NCBI RefSeq assembly: GCF_000153485.2
Contig: NC_018721.1
Span: 2,604,001 to 2,668,000 of the forward strand
Reading direction: 5' to 3'
From: Psychroflexus torquis ATCC 700755
Lineage (GTDB): Bacteria > Bacteroidota > Bacteroidia > Flavobacteriales > Flavobacteriaceae
Length of the DNA: 64,000 nucleotides
In this document: piece after piece, positions 54,498 through 63,306 of the stretch
How the letters are laid out: each line of letters opens with the position of its first letter
Position numbering within the stretch: position 1 is the stretch's first letter
Notes under the pieces: generated by a model
What the model was told of the DNA's origin: nothing
What the model saw: only the letters and a program-made list of their open reading frames with translations
Database searches by the model: none
Program-made: the position numbers and the translations under genes

Positions 54498-55963
54498 CAG
54501 TGATTGGAAAATAAGGTTTTAAAAGAAATATAACCAAAACCAAAGGTGAGCATCAAATGGAAAATGACCAAACCAAAATCTTGAGTTAAATAAGCACTAT
54601 ATAAACCATATATGAAATAACAAAAGAGCAAAAACTCTATGCCGTTAAGAATAGAAAGTTTTTTGTTGATGTATGTTTTATCTTTCCAAGTATCTGTATC
54701 AGACGAAATATTGAATTTCGGTGTGCGAATAAAAGCTGATTTTTTATTAAAATGACCTTCTAAAATCGCTAGACTATTATGAACGGAAAGCCCCATAGCA
54801 ATAGAGAAAAAAGTGATAAACAAGCCTACAAACTTTAAAAAAGAAACCAATCCACCTTTATGTATTTCTTTGTAACTGGTCCAATATCCATATATAAAAA
54901 TGAAGGTGCTAGATCCCATAGCTGCCAAAATATAAAATATAATATCCCAAGACTCCTGTTGAAATTTAATATAAAGGATAGGGATGCTCAAAATAGCTAC
55001 GATTAGAATCAATAAGAACATACTGGAATTAAGTAAATGAAAAAAGCTGTGTAATTTAGAAAGTGGTTTTAGATCATCGCTTTTCCAAATTTTACAAAAA
55101 TTCTTCTTGAAGTTTTCTGCAGCCCCTTTATTCCATCGAAATTGTTGAGACCTTGCGGCACTTAGAACGACTGGGAGTTCTGCTGGAGTCACAACATCTT
55201 TAAGATAGATAAAGGTCCAACCCTTGAGCTGGGCTCTGTAGCTTAAATCTAAATCTTCTGTAAGCGTATCTCCCTGCCAATTCCCTGCATCCAAAATGCA
55301 AGATTTTCTCCATATTCCTGCAGTTCCATTAAAGTTGATGAAATGGTCCCCATATTTTCTTCCTACTTGTTCAACGAGAAAATGAAAATCTAAAGCAAAG
55401 GCTTGTATTTTGGTCAATAGGCTGTAATTTCTGTTCACATGTCCCCAACGGGTTTGCACTACACCAATATGAGGTGCGTTAAAATGAGGAATAGTTCGCT
55501 TTAGCCAGTTAGGCTGAGGTAAAAAGTCCGCATCAAAAATCGCTATAAATTCTCCTTCAGCGACATCCAGACCCTCGCGTAGAGCTCCGGCCTTAAAATC
55601 TTTTCTATTGGTTCTATGGATGTATTTAGCATTTATACCCCCTTGAATTAAGTCTTCAGTTAGCTCTTCTGTACAATCTTTTGATTCGTCTGTAGAGTCA
55701 TCGAGAACCTGAATTTCGAGTTGGGAGGAAGGATACTCTAGTTTAGAAATATTATCCAATAAGCGCTTAACTACATATTTTTCATTGTAAAGGGGAAGTT
55801 GGATAGTCACTTTTGGCCACTCTTGGGGTTCAATAGGGTTTTTTGAAACTTGCTGTTTAGCCTTTTTATAATTTAGAACAAGTTGAAGTTGTGCTAAACT
55901 GTACAGTAAAATAATCAATAAAGCAATGCTGTAAATACCAATTATAATATAGTCAAGTATCAT
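54497..55963 (-). CDS. processive GT2 glycosyltransferase (cellulose synthase-like)
   Basis: 488 aa. N-terminal helix, cytosolic GT2 domain with D-x-D (AIFDADFLPQPNW), TED (GDTLTEDLDLSYRAQL) and QxxRW (SQQFRWNKGAAENF), then three to four C-terminal helices. These are the hallmarks of processive membrane synthases such as cellulose synthase or glucomannan synthases. The product sugar cannot be predicted. Overlaps its neighbours by 1-4 bases. Confidence 0.87.
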   Translation of the reverse strand: MILDYIIIGIYSIALLIILLYSLAQLQLVLNYKKAKQQVSKNPIEPQEWPKVTIQLPLYNEKYVVKRLLDNISKLEYPSSQLEIQVLDDSTDESKDCTEELTEDLIQGGINAKYIHRTNRKDFKAGALREGLDVAEGEFIAIFDADFLPQPNWLKRTIPHFNAPHIGVVQTRWGHVNRNYSLLTKIQAFALDFHFLVEQVGRKYGDHFINFNGTAGIWRKSCILDAGNWQGDTLTEDLDLSYRAQLKGWTFIYLKDVVTPAELPVVLSAARSQQFRWNKGAAENFKKNFCKIWKSDDLKPLSKLHSFFHLLNSSMFLLILIVAILSIPILYIKFQQESWDIIFYILAAMGSSTFIFIYGYWTSYKEIHKGGLVSFLKFVGLFITFFSIAMGLSVHNSLAILEGHFNKKSAFIRTPKFNISSDTDTWKDKTYINKKLSILNGIEFLLFCYFIYGLYSAYLTQDFGLVIFHLMLTFGFGYISFKTLFSNH

Positions 55964-56649
55964 TTAAATGTATATTTAAAAATCCAACCTAGTATCTTTA
56001 TGCCAGCCATGACTGCCCCTTTCACAGTTCCAGAGACTTTAGATTGTCCTATTCGATTTCTATAACGAACTTCAACTTCAGTGTAAGACAAAGAGTGTCT
56101 TAGAGCTTTCAGTTGCATTTCTACAGTCCACCCGTAGGTTTTATCTTCCATCTTTAAATTTAACAGTTTCTCATACTTTATAGCCCGGAAAGGGCCTAGA
56201 TCTGTAAATTTTGATTTAAAGAAAACTCGCATCAGTGATGTCGCTAGCCAATTACCAAATACTTGCGGAAAAGTCATTGAGCCAGACTCTCGTTTTGATT
56301 TGACTCTAGCTCCTATTACAAAATCAATATGATCATTGATAATTGGTGCGAGAATTTTATCTATTTCTTCGGAGTAGTCACTATAATCGCCATCTAAAAA
56401 GACAACTATATCGGTTTGCTGATCCAGAGTTTTTAAATAAGACAAGCCCTTCAAGCAAGCATTCCCATAGCCAGATTCGGGTTCTGAAAGAACGGTTGCA
56501 CCAGCATCTGCAGCAACTTTGTTGGTGTGATCTGTAGAATTATTGTCCACGACAATAATCTCTGTCACGTGAGGAGGGATATCACCAATAACCTTAGAAA
56601 TGGACTTCTCCTCGTTAAACGCTGGTATAATAACTCTTATCATCTTCAT
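55960..56649 (-). CDS. GT2 dolichol-phosphate-mannose-synthase-like transferase
   Basis: 229 aa from ATG 56649 (MKMIRVIIPAFNEEKSISK); a start at 56706 or 56643 is possible. Motifs: IIPAFNEE, VVDNNSTDHT and the DxD VVFLDGDYSDYSEE. No membrane helix of note. Likely makes a lipid-linked sugar donor for the GT-C enzyme two genes downstream. First gene of the operon. Confidence 0.87.
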   Translation of the reverse strand: MKMIRVIIPAFNEEKSISKVIGDIPPHVTEIIVVDNNSTDHTNKVAADAGATVLSEPESGYGNACLKGLSYLKTLDQQTDIVVFLDGDYSDYSEEIDKILAPIINDHIDFVIGARVKSKRESGSMTFPQVFGNWLATSLMRVFFKSKFTDLGPFRAIKYEKLLNLKMEDKTYGWTVEMQLKALRHSLSYTEVEVRYRNRIGQSKVSGTVKGAVMAGIKILGWIFKYTFK

Positions 56650-56797
56650 AAGCCGCGAAAATACGATTTTAGAGATATAGTCGTGTGAAACTGCAATTGA
56701 TTTCAAATAATAAAGTAAACCTTAAGAGGTCTATTTTCGTAGATACATGCAGTCAAGATTAAAGTTTTTGTCATGGTTGTTTTTTTGTTGATAGATC

Positions 56798-56834
56798 GGA
56801 AATTGTGGTTAGCATTCCACAATTTCCTTTTTTT
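56798..56834 (+). terminator. hairpin with T run in the leader of the sigma-factor gene
   Basis: 11-bp stem ggaaattgtgg / ccacaatttcc with loop ttagcatt and seven T. It reads rightward although no rightward gene lies upstream (the neighbours are divergent). It could be an attenuator 52 bp before the sigma gene or the end of a small RNA. Confidence 0.7.
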
Positions 56835-56885
56835 AAAGAAGAATTGCCAAATGATTTTAATTAAGTAGTTTTAGAAAAATTATAA

Positions 56886-57413
56886 ATGCAACCAGACGAG
56901 CTCATTTTACAGTTGAAAAAACAGAATGAAGTTGCTTTTTTCCAAATCTACGATACGTACTCTGAACATATTTTTGGAATCATAACTAATATAGTTAAAC
57001 ATGTAGAAATTGCTGAAGAAGTTCTTCAAGATGTCTTCATTAAAGTGTGGAATAAATCTGACTCCTATTCCTCTGATAAAGGACTTTTTTTTACTTGGCT
57101 ATTGAATATATCTAGAAATGCAGCGATAGATAAAGTCAGGTCAAAGGCTTATAAAAACAAACGTAAAAACTTTAATTTTGATGACTTCTTCTTGTTCATA
57201 AAAGAGGATATGGATTTAGATAGTCAGAGTGATGCGTATGGCCTGAGACAATTTGTAGACAGACTTAAGCCAATGTGTGTAAAATTAATCGATTTACTAT
57301 TTTTTAAAGGGTATACGCAAAAAGAAGTTTCAGAGACATTAGACATCTCTATAGGAATAGTATAGTCGAGAAATAGAAGCTGCTTAAACTCACTAAGAGA
57401 AACATTAGGATAA
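56886..57413 (+). pseudogene. sigma-70 family (ECF-like) factor with in-frame amber codon
   Basis: The frame codes an ECF sigma factor: region 2 (AFFQIYDTYSEHIFGIITNI ... FFTWLLNISRNAAIDKVRS) and most of region 4 (LFFKGYTQKEVSETLDISIG). TAG at 57363-57365 interrupts it after 159 residues, exactly where Lys is expected in the usual G-T-V-K-S-R. In the same frame it goes on SRNRSCLNSLRETLG to TAA 57411-57413. The lost 16 residues include most of the recognition helix. A sequencing error is possible. The anti-sigma gene follows 1 bp later. Confidence 0.82.
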
Positions 57414-57414
57414 T

Positions 57415-58206
57415 ATGAATACCAAAGACTATATAGAATCTGGATTGCTTGAGCTTTATGTTTATGGAGTACTTTCAACCAAAGAACAAGCTGAAATTGC
57501 TCATGATATAGCTAAAGATCCTGAACTTCAAGCGGAAGTAGAATCAATAGAAGCCATTTTGTTGAAGCTTTCAAAAGCAACATCTCCAGGTGTAAAACCC
57601 TCCATTAAAGAACTAGTAGTAACAAAATTAAGATCAAAATCTTTTCAACACAGACCCAAGGTAAAAATTATCACTTCTAATTACTCCTACTTTGGATGGG
57701 CTGCAGCAATTCTTTTTTTAGGGGGTATCCTTTGGTTATTGAAATTGAACCAAGATCTACAAAATGACATAGAAGTGGTGAATTCTCAATTAGAAACGAA
57801 AGAGATTCAGGTTACTGAAGTTTCACAGAAAGTTGAGACTTTGGAAGAACTGTTTTTACAAATGGGAGATCCAAGTACTCGTAAACTGACGTTGCCAGGA
57901 AATAAATTAAATGCTCCAAATAGTTCTGTAGTAGCCTTTTATACAGATGAAAAAGAAGAGCTGATTTTGGACATCAGCAGGTTGCCAGAGGCCTCAGATG
58001 GTATGGTTTATCAAGTATGGTCGTTTAAATTTGATCCTCTCACACCAAAAAGCATAGGGCTTTTAGCTGAGGCAAATTCTTCAGAAAATAAAGTGTTTAG
58101 GTTTCAGAATGTTCCAGAACCTGAAGGTTTTGGTATTACTTTAGAACCTGCTGGAGGAAGTGAGCAGCCTAATTTAAAACAACTTTACGCTTTAGGAACT
58201 ATCTAA
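57415..58206 (+). CDS. RskA-like anti-sigma factor
   Basis: 263 aa. An N-terminal anti-sigma domain (MNTKDYIESGLLELYVYGVL) is followed by one membrane helix (FGWAAAILFLGGILWLLKL, about 90-108) and a coiled coil (QLETKEIQVTEVSQKVETLE). The C-terminal RskA domain has ISRLPEASDGMVYQVWSFKF and ITLEPAGGSEQPN. It normally holds its sigma factor at the membrane; the partner next to it is interrupted. Intact frame, so selection still acts or decay of the sigma gene is recent. Confidence 0.9.
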   Translation: MNTKDYIESGLLELYVYGVLSTKEQAEIAHDIAKDPELQAEVESIEAILLKLSKATSPGVKPSIKELVVTKLRSKSFQHRPKVKIITSNYSYFGWAAAILFLGGILWLLKLNQDLQNDIEVVNSQLETKEIQVTEVSQKVETLEELFLQMGDPSTRKLTLPGNKLNAPNSSVVAFYTDEKEELILDISRLPEASDGMVYQVWSFKFDPLTPKSIGLLAEANSSENKVFRFQNVPEPEGFGITLEPAGGSEQPNLKQLYALGTI

Positions 58207-58212
58207 AGGAAT

Positions 58213-58689
58213 TTAATTTAGTCTCCAGATTTCAAAATTAAGCGCAGTAGCATAAGCGATCCAAAGTATGTAAGGAATAAGAAGATATGCCGCTGTTTTA
58301 TTGATAATCTTAAACCATTTGAAAGTGAGTAAGACGAGTATATTAAGAGCTATAATGGTAATTAAGCCTATAAGAGGTGACTGGTAACCAAAGAAAACAA
58401 TAGACCAAGAGGCATTTAAAATCAATTGAATACCGAAGTGATAAAGTGCAGTTTTTACCCACACATGATAAAAACCTTTGCTCCAAACAATACCAGCAGA
58501 AATTCCCATTAAAATAAACAGAGCTGTCCATACAGGAGCAAACAGCCAGTTGGGAGGATTAAAGCTAGGTTTATTTAAAGTGGCGTACCAAGTATTTACA
58601 CTAGTTTGAGTAGCGATGGATCCTAAAAATCCTATCCCTAAGCATATGAGTATTGCAATAAAGATTCTAACCAATGTAGAGGCTTTCAT
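58213..58689 (-). CDS. tspO: TspO/MBR-family protein
   Basis: 158 aa, five membrane helices. Conserved residues typical of TspO are NKPSFNPPNWLFAPVW, the aromatic-rich LILNASWSIVFFGYQSP and PYILWIAYATALNFEIWRLN. TspO binds porphyrins/tetrapyrroles and is linked to oxidative stress. Convergent with the anti-sigma gene, stops 6 bp apart. Confidence 0.95.
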   Translation of the reverse strand: MKASTLVRIFIAILICLGIGFLGSIATQTSVNTWYATLNKPSFNPPNWLFAPVWTALFILMGISAGIVWSKGFYHVWVKTALYHFGIQLILNASWSIVFFGYQSPLIGLITIIALNILVLLTFKWFKIINKTAAYLLIPYILWIAYATALNFEIWRLN

Positions 58690-58762
58690 AAGTTTAGTTC
58701 TCTAAGCAAAGTATTACTATTTTTCCAGATGTGCAACGCTTAGCTTTACTAGAGTCTTTGTT

Positions 58763-58770
58763 TATATTTG
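58763..58770 (+). promoter_or_regulatory. -7 box of mvaD
   Basis: TATATTTG 15 bp before the mvaD ATG at 58786. No clear TTG at normal -33 distance. It also argues against the TTG start at 58768. Confidence 0.5.
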
Positions 58771-58785
58771 TGTGAAATTTCAAGA

Positions 58786-59853
58786 ATGCAAAATCAAGAT
58801 TTTATATATAAGGTCACTCCTGTTTTACCAGAACTAGGAAAGTACTCTTCTGAAGCCCCTAGCAACATCGCTTTGGTAAAATACTGGGGAAAGTATGGAG
58901 AACAATTACCTAAAAATACGTCTATAAGCTACACCCTAGAAGACTGTAAGACCAAAACTGAGGTTGTGCTTAAAAAGAAGATAAAAGCTGATGATCAATT
59001 TCATTTTGAAGTGTTTTTTGAAGGAAAACGAAAAGCATCTTTTGAGCCTAAAATTGAAACGTTTCTAAAGAGAATTGAAACTTATGTTCCTTTCTTAAAA
59101 TCTTTTGAATTTGAAATTCACACAGAAAACACCTTTCCACACAGTAGTGGAATAGCTTCTTCAGCTAGTGGAATGGCAGCCCTTGCTAAATGTTTTATGA
59201 AAATAGAGGTATCTGTATCTCCTGAAATTTCGAACCTATACTTAGAGCATAAAACGTCTTTTTTGGCAAGATTAGGTTCGGGAAGTGCCTGTAGAAGTAC
59301 GGGGGGAAAGCTTGTAGTTTGGGGAGAACATAAGGAGATCGAAGGCAGTTCCAGCTTTTATGGTATAGATTACCCTTACGATGTCCATCCGAATTTTAGG
59401 TCATTTAGGGATTCCATTTTACTTATTGATGAAGGACAGAAGCAGGTAAGTAGTAGTCTTGGCCATAACCTTATGCATAACCATCCCTTTGCAGAGCAGC
59501 GCTTTCAACAAGCTGATGAAAATATTTTAAAGCTTAAGTCTATCTTAATTTCAGGAGATTATGAAGCATTCTTTGCTTTGGTAGAGTCAGAAGCTTTGTC
59601 TCTTCATGCCATGATGATGACAAGCTCACCCTATTTTATTCTTATGCAGCCCAACACGTTGCAGGTGATTGAGAAGATTTGTAAATTCAGAAAAGAGGAA
59701 AACGTTTATTTGGGTTTTACTTTAGATGCAGGCGCCAACGTCCATTTGTTATATCCAGAATCTTCAGAAACTATGGTGAGGCCTTTTATCGATTCTCAAT
59801 TGCTACCGTTTTGCTCTAATAACAAGGTGATTCATGACCGAATTCAATTTTAA
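58786..59853 (+). CDS. mvaD: diphosphomevalonate decarboxylase
   Basis: 355 aa from ATG 58786. GHMP-kinase fold; converts diphosphomevalonate to IPP (EC 4.1.1.33). Key parts: APSNIALVKYWGKYGEQLPK (substrate-binding N-terminus), phosphate loop HSSGIASSASGMAALA and catalytic-Asp region TLDAGANVHLLYPES. Marks the mevalonate route used by Flavobacteriia. Followed by mevalonate kinase. Confidence 0.94.
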   Translation: MQNQDFIYKVTPVLPELGKYSSEAPSNIALVKYWGKYGEQLPKNTSISYTLEDCKTKTEVVLKKKIKADDQFHFEVFFEGKRKASFEPKIETFLKRIETYVPFLKSFEFEIHTENTFPHSSGIASSASGMAALAKCFMKIEVSVSPEISNLYLEHKTSFLARLGSGSACRSTGGKLVVWGEHKEIEGSSSFYGIDYPYDVHPNFRSFRDSILLIDEGQKQVSSSLGHNLMHNHPFAEQRFQQADENILKLKSILISGDYEAFFALVESEALSLHAMMMTSSPYFILMQPNTLQVIEKICKFRKEENVYLGFTLDAGANVHLLYPESSETMVRPFIDSQLLPFCSNNKVIHDRIQF

Positions 59854-60014
59854 CCCCACTTAAAGATTTTAGACTCAAATTGAATTAAAAGCATTAATTT
59901 TGCAGCGCAAGTAGTTTAAAGCGAGACGATATTTTTTTAATAAAAGGAGGTATTATCTCTTAATTTTCATTAATATTTGCACTATAGAATAGACGTATTC
60001 TAAAATTAACTACT

Positions 60015-60953
60015 ATGAAAGGACCTTTATTTTATTCTAAGATATTGTTATTCGGTGAATATGGTATCATCAAAGATTCCAAAGGCTTATCCATCCCTTA
60101 CAATTTTTATAACGGTGCCTTAAAAGTGGATGAACAACCGGATGCAAAGGCTGTGAAATCCAATACCGATTTAAAACGATTTTCTTTCTATTTGGAAGAA
60201 TTTCAAAGTGAAGTTGATACTCCTGTTCGTTTTGATATTACAGCGCTTAATGCAGATCTTGAAAAAGGAATGTATTTCGACAGTAGCATTCCACAAGGAT
60301 ATGGTGTGGGGAGTAGCGGTGCACTTGTAGCTGCTATTTACGATAAGTACGCTTTCGACAAGATTACTGTTTTAGAAAATCTGACTAAAGACAAATTGCT
60401 AAAACTGAAAACCATTTTTTCCAAAATGGAATCTTTTTTCCATGGAAAATCTTCAGGCCTTGATCCCCTTAATAGTTATTTAAGCTTACCAATTTTAATT
60501 AATTCTAAAGATAATATAGAACCTGCAGGTCTTCCATCACAATCTCAAAATGGTAATGGTGCTGTATTTTTATTAGATAGCGGAATTGCTAGTGAAACCG
60601 CTCCAATGGTTCAGATCTTTATGGAAAACATGAAGCAGGAAGGCTTTAGAAATATCATTAAAGATAAGTTTGTAAAGCATACGGATGCTTGTGTAGATAA
60701 CTTTTTAGAAGGCGATTTTAAAACTCTTTTTGGAAACATCAAGCATTTGTCGAACGTCGTTTTAGAAAATTTCAAACCTATGATTCCAAAACAGTTCCAC
60801 GAACTTTGGAAAAATGGTATAGAAACCAACGATTACTACCTAAAACTTTGTGGTTCTGGAGGAGGTGGTTATATTTTAGGCTTTACTGAAGATTTCGAAA
60901 AAGCTAAAAAAGCTTTAGAAGGTCACAAGTTAGAAGTTGTTTACACTTTTTAA
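60015..60953 (+). CDS. mevalonate kinase
   Basis: 312 aa GHMP kinase. N-terminal SKILLFGEYGIIKDSKGLSI, ATP loop IPQGYGVGSSGALVAAI, SGLDPLNSY and the C-terminal LKLCGSGGGGYILGF are mevalonate-kinase-type. Phosphorylates mevalonate at C5. The 161-bp gap from mvaD suggests its own promoter. The ubiA-like gene begins 10 bp downstream. Confidence 0.9.
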   Translation: MKGPLFYSKILLFGEYGIIKDSKGLSIPYNFYNGALKVDEQPDAKAVKSNTDLKRFSFYLEEFQSEVDTPVRFDITALNADLEKGMYFDSSIPQGYGVGSSGALVAAIYDKYAFDKITVLENLTKDKLLKLKTIFSKMESFFHGKSSGLDPLNSYLSLPILINSKDNIEPAGLPSQSQNGNGAVFLLDSGIASETAPMVQIFMENMKQEGFRNIIKDKFVKHTDACVDNFLEGDFKTLFGNIKHLSNVVLENFKPMIPKQFHELWKNGIETNDYYLKLCGSGGGGYILGFTEDFEKAKKALEGHKLEVVYTF

Positions 60954-60963
60954 AACCGTTTAG

Positions 60964-61866
60964 ATGTCTTGGGAGAACAAACGTATTTGGCTCAAATTCT
61001 TGAGCTTGTTCTCGGTAATTCGTGGATACAATATTCTCATTATTATTATTGCCCAATATTTGGCGTCCATTTTTATAATGGCTTACCATTTACCGTTAAG
61101 CCAAGTGGTATTCGACATTAATTTATTTCTTATTGTAGTGTCTACCGCCCTCGCAATTGCTTCCGGCTACCTTATCAATAATTTCTACGATTCCGAAAAA
61201 GACCTCATTAATCGGCCTAGTAAAACGTTGCTGGATAATTTCGTCAGCCAAAAAACCAAACTCAGCGTCTATTTTATTCTCAACTTTTTGAGTGTTATCA
61301 TTGCGAGTTACATCAGTTTTAAAGCGGTTCTTTTCTTCTCCTCTTACATTTTTCTACTTTGGTTGTATTCTCATAAAATTAAACGTTATCCTTTCTTAGG
61401 AACACTCACGGCAGGCCTTGTGGCAATACTTCCATTTTTCATCATTTTCGTGTACTATAGAAATTTTGAAGAGGTGATTATAGTTCACGCTGTCTTTTTG
61501 TTTTTTATTATTCTTATTCGAGAATTAGTTAAAGATTTGGAAAACCTAAAGGGAGACTTTACATTGGACTATTCTACTATCCCTGTAAAATATAGCGTGG
61601 AATTTACCAAAAAATTGATTTCTGTTTTGGTGATTTCAACTATTGTCCCAGCCCTTATTCTTATTTTATTTTTCGACTCGGGATATATGGATTATTACTT
61701 CTTGCTCTGTGTTGTTTTACTTATTATTTTCTTGTGGCAACTTTGGAGGTCAGAACAAAGGCCACATTACTTAATCTTGCACAACCTTTTAAAATTTGTA
61801 ATTGTCCTCGGTGTTTTTAGCATTATGCTAATCGATATCGAAACCCTGATAAAACGCTTCTTTTAA
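60964..61866 (+). CDS. UbiA-family prenyltransferase
   Basis: 300 aa, about eight membrane helices. The first Asp-rich motif NNFYDSEKDLINRPSKT (N-x3-D-x3-D) is seen; the second is near ELVKDLENLKGD. Attaches a prenyl chain to an acceptor, perhaps geranylgeranyl to glycerol phosphate or a quinone ring; its acceptor cannot be read from sequence. In operon with mevalonate kinase. Confidence 0.88.
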   Translation: MSWENKRIWLKFLSLFSVIRGYNILIIIIAQYLASIFIMAYHLPLSQVVFDINLFLIVVSTALAIASGYLINNFYDSEKDLINRPSKTLLDNFVSQKTKLSVYFILNFLSVIIASYISFKAVLFFSSYIFLLWLYSHKIKRYPFLGTLTAGLVAILPFFIIFVYYRNFEEVIIVHAVFLFFIILIRELVKDLENLKGDFTLDYSTIPVKYSVEFTKKLISVLVISTIVPALILILFFDSGYMDYYFLLCVVLLIIFLWQLWRSEQRPHYLILHNLLKFVIVLGVFSIMLIDIETLIKRFF

Positions 61867-61959
61867 ACTGTTTCTTCTGAATTTGCTCTGTGTTGTTTTA
61901 TCCATTTCGACATCGAGCTTTAAGAATTGAGATAAGATCTATACAATCGTCTTGGACTT

Positions 61960-62121
61960 ATACCAAATTATATTTATAATGCCGTATGAATAAATTGAAT
62001 TATTTTTTGATTGATTGAAATCAAAAATAACTAGCATAGCCTTAGCTACGGTAATTATTTTTGATGAAAAGCAGGCGAAAAAGAAACGATTTATTGCGTC
62101 ATTATAGGTCTAATTTGGTAT
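61960..62121. mobile_element. MITE-like element, 162 bp
   Basis: Ends ataccaaatta and taatttggtat. It is the inverse of the element at 30311-30472 with about one mismatch. A hairpin core (tcaaaaataa ... ttatttttga) lies in the middle. No coding capacity. Confidence 0.87.
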
Positions 62122-62272
62122 TATAAATGCTTCAAGTTAGCTTTGTAATTATTGCTGCCGTGAGGCCTGAAGCTTTATCGACAACAGACGTAAAACTAAG
62201 TTTGTAGAAAGCGGCAAACTAGATATCGCAAATGAAAGAGGTGAGCAGAGGCAAATTCAGTATAAAAATTTG

Positions 62273-62479
62273 TCCCAATTTAAATTTACAAAGTCGTACA
62301 CATAAACTGAATTATAAGACGTAGCTCAGCACAGGTTTTTTGATTGATTGAAATTAAAAATAACCAGATTAACTTTAATTACGGTAATTATTTTTGATAA
62401 AAAGCCTGTGAAAAAAGCCTGTGCCGAATTCGTTTCGGTAAAACGATTTATTGCGACATTATAGGTTTAATCCAGTATT
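62273..62479. repeat. larger, diverged relative of the MITE
   Basis: Shares gattgattgaaattaaaaat, ggtaattatttttgat and the right end acgatttattgcg, acattataggtttaat with the 162-bp element. It has an extra ~45 bp (aagcctgtgaaaaaagcctg, ccgaattcgtttcgg). The right end decays to ccagtatta. Bases 62478-62479 belong to the sco1 stop codon, so the element end supplies the stop. Between 62122 and 62272 nothing is recognised. Confidence 0.7.
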
Positions 62480-63158
62480 AGTCTTCTGGGAGATATTCTA
62501 GTCTAAGGATATCGATATCCTCGATGAGTTGTTCTATTTCTTCAAGATTGGTGCCGTCATAAAAGCCTCGGATGCGTTTTTCTTTATCTACTAGCACAAA
62601 ATTTTCGGTATGGACAAGGTCATATTTACCACCGTTACCTTCAGTTTTTGAAGCTAGATATTCTTTCCTAGCTAAGTTGTAAATTTGTTTTTTATCGCCA
62701 GTCACCAGATTCCATTTGCTGTCGATAACTCCTTTTTCCAGAGCATATTTTTTGAGCTGCGCAACATCATCAATTTCTGGTGTAACGGAGTGGGAAAGCA
62801 ATAAAATATCTTTGTCATCTTCAAATTCATTTTGCAAAGTTTGCATGCTTTTGGCCATGTCTATGCAGATGCTCTGGCAGGTGGTGAAAAAGAAATCGGC
62901 CACATAAATTTTATCTTTATAGTCCTTTTGGGTAATGGTATCTCCATTTTGGTTCACCAGCTTAAAGTCTTTTACTTTGTGGTATTTACGAATGTACTGG
63001 ACCGTCGTGTCCACAAGATCTGCAGTGACCATGCTAGGTTGGTATACTGGAAGTTTTGGAATAGGATCAAGTTGATTATAAATTAAGGTGATGATTATTC
63101 CGGAGAGAATGAACATCACTATAGCGAAAAACTTGTATTTGGCGAAAAACTTTAGCAT
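62478..63158 (-). CDS. SCO1/SenC-family copper chaperone
   Basis: 226 aa. N-terminal membrane anchor (FAIVMFILSGIIITLIY), then a thioredoxin-like domain with the copper-binding C94-x3-C98 (FFTTCQSICIDM) and the partner His in YDLVHTENFVLVDK. Delivers Cu to the CuA site of cytochrome c oxidase. The stop codon lies at the edge of a MITE-like element, so the last residues could be altered. Confidence 0.92.
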   Translation of the reverse strand: MLKFFAKYKFFAIVMFILSGIIITLIYNQLDPIPKLPVYQPSMVTADLVDTTVQYIRKYHKVKDFKLVNQNGDTITQKDYKDKIYVADFFFTTCQSICIDMAKSMQTLQNEFEDDKDILLLSHSVTPEIDDVAQLKKYALEKGVIDSKWNLVTGDKKQIYNLARKEYLASKTEGNGGKYDLVHTENFVLVDKEKRIRGFYDGTNLEEIEQLIEDIDILRLEYLPED

Positions 63159-63277
63159 GGCGATATAATTGCCACAAAATTACGCGTAAATACACGACTA
63201 CAAAGTGTTAGAGTTACAATTAAATGTTAACTATACAGGGAAGCGATTCAAAAATTTTTTATGCCCCAATAAAAGAT

Positions 63278-63285
63278 TACTTTTG
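63278..63285 (+). promoter_or_regulatory. -7 box of rseP
   Basis: TACTTTTG 22 bp before the rseP start. -33 TTG not clear. Confidence 0.45.
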
Positions 63286-63306
63286 CGACTGAAAAATTAC
63301 AAATTA

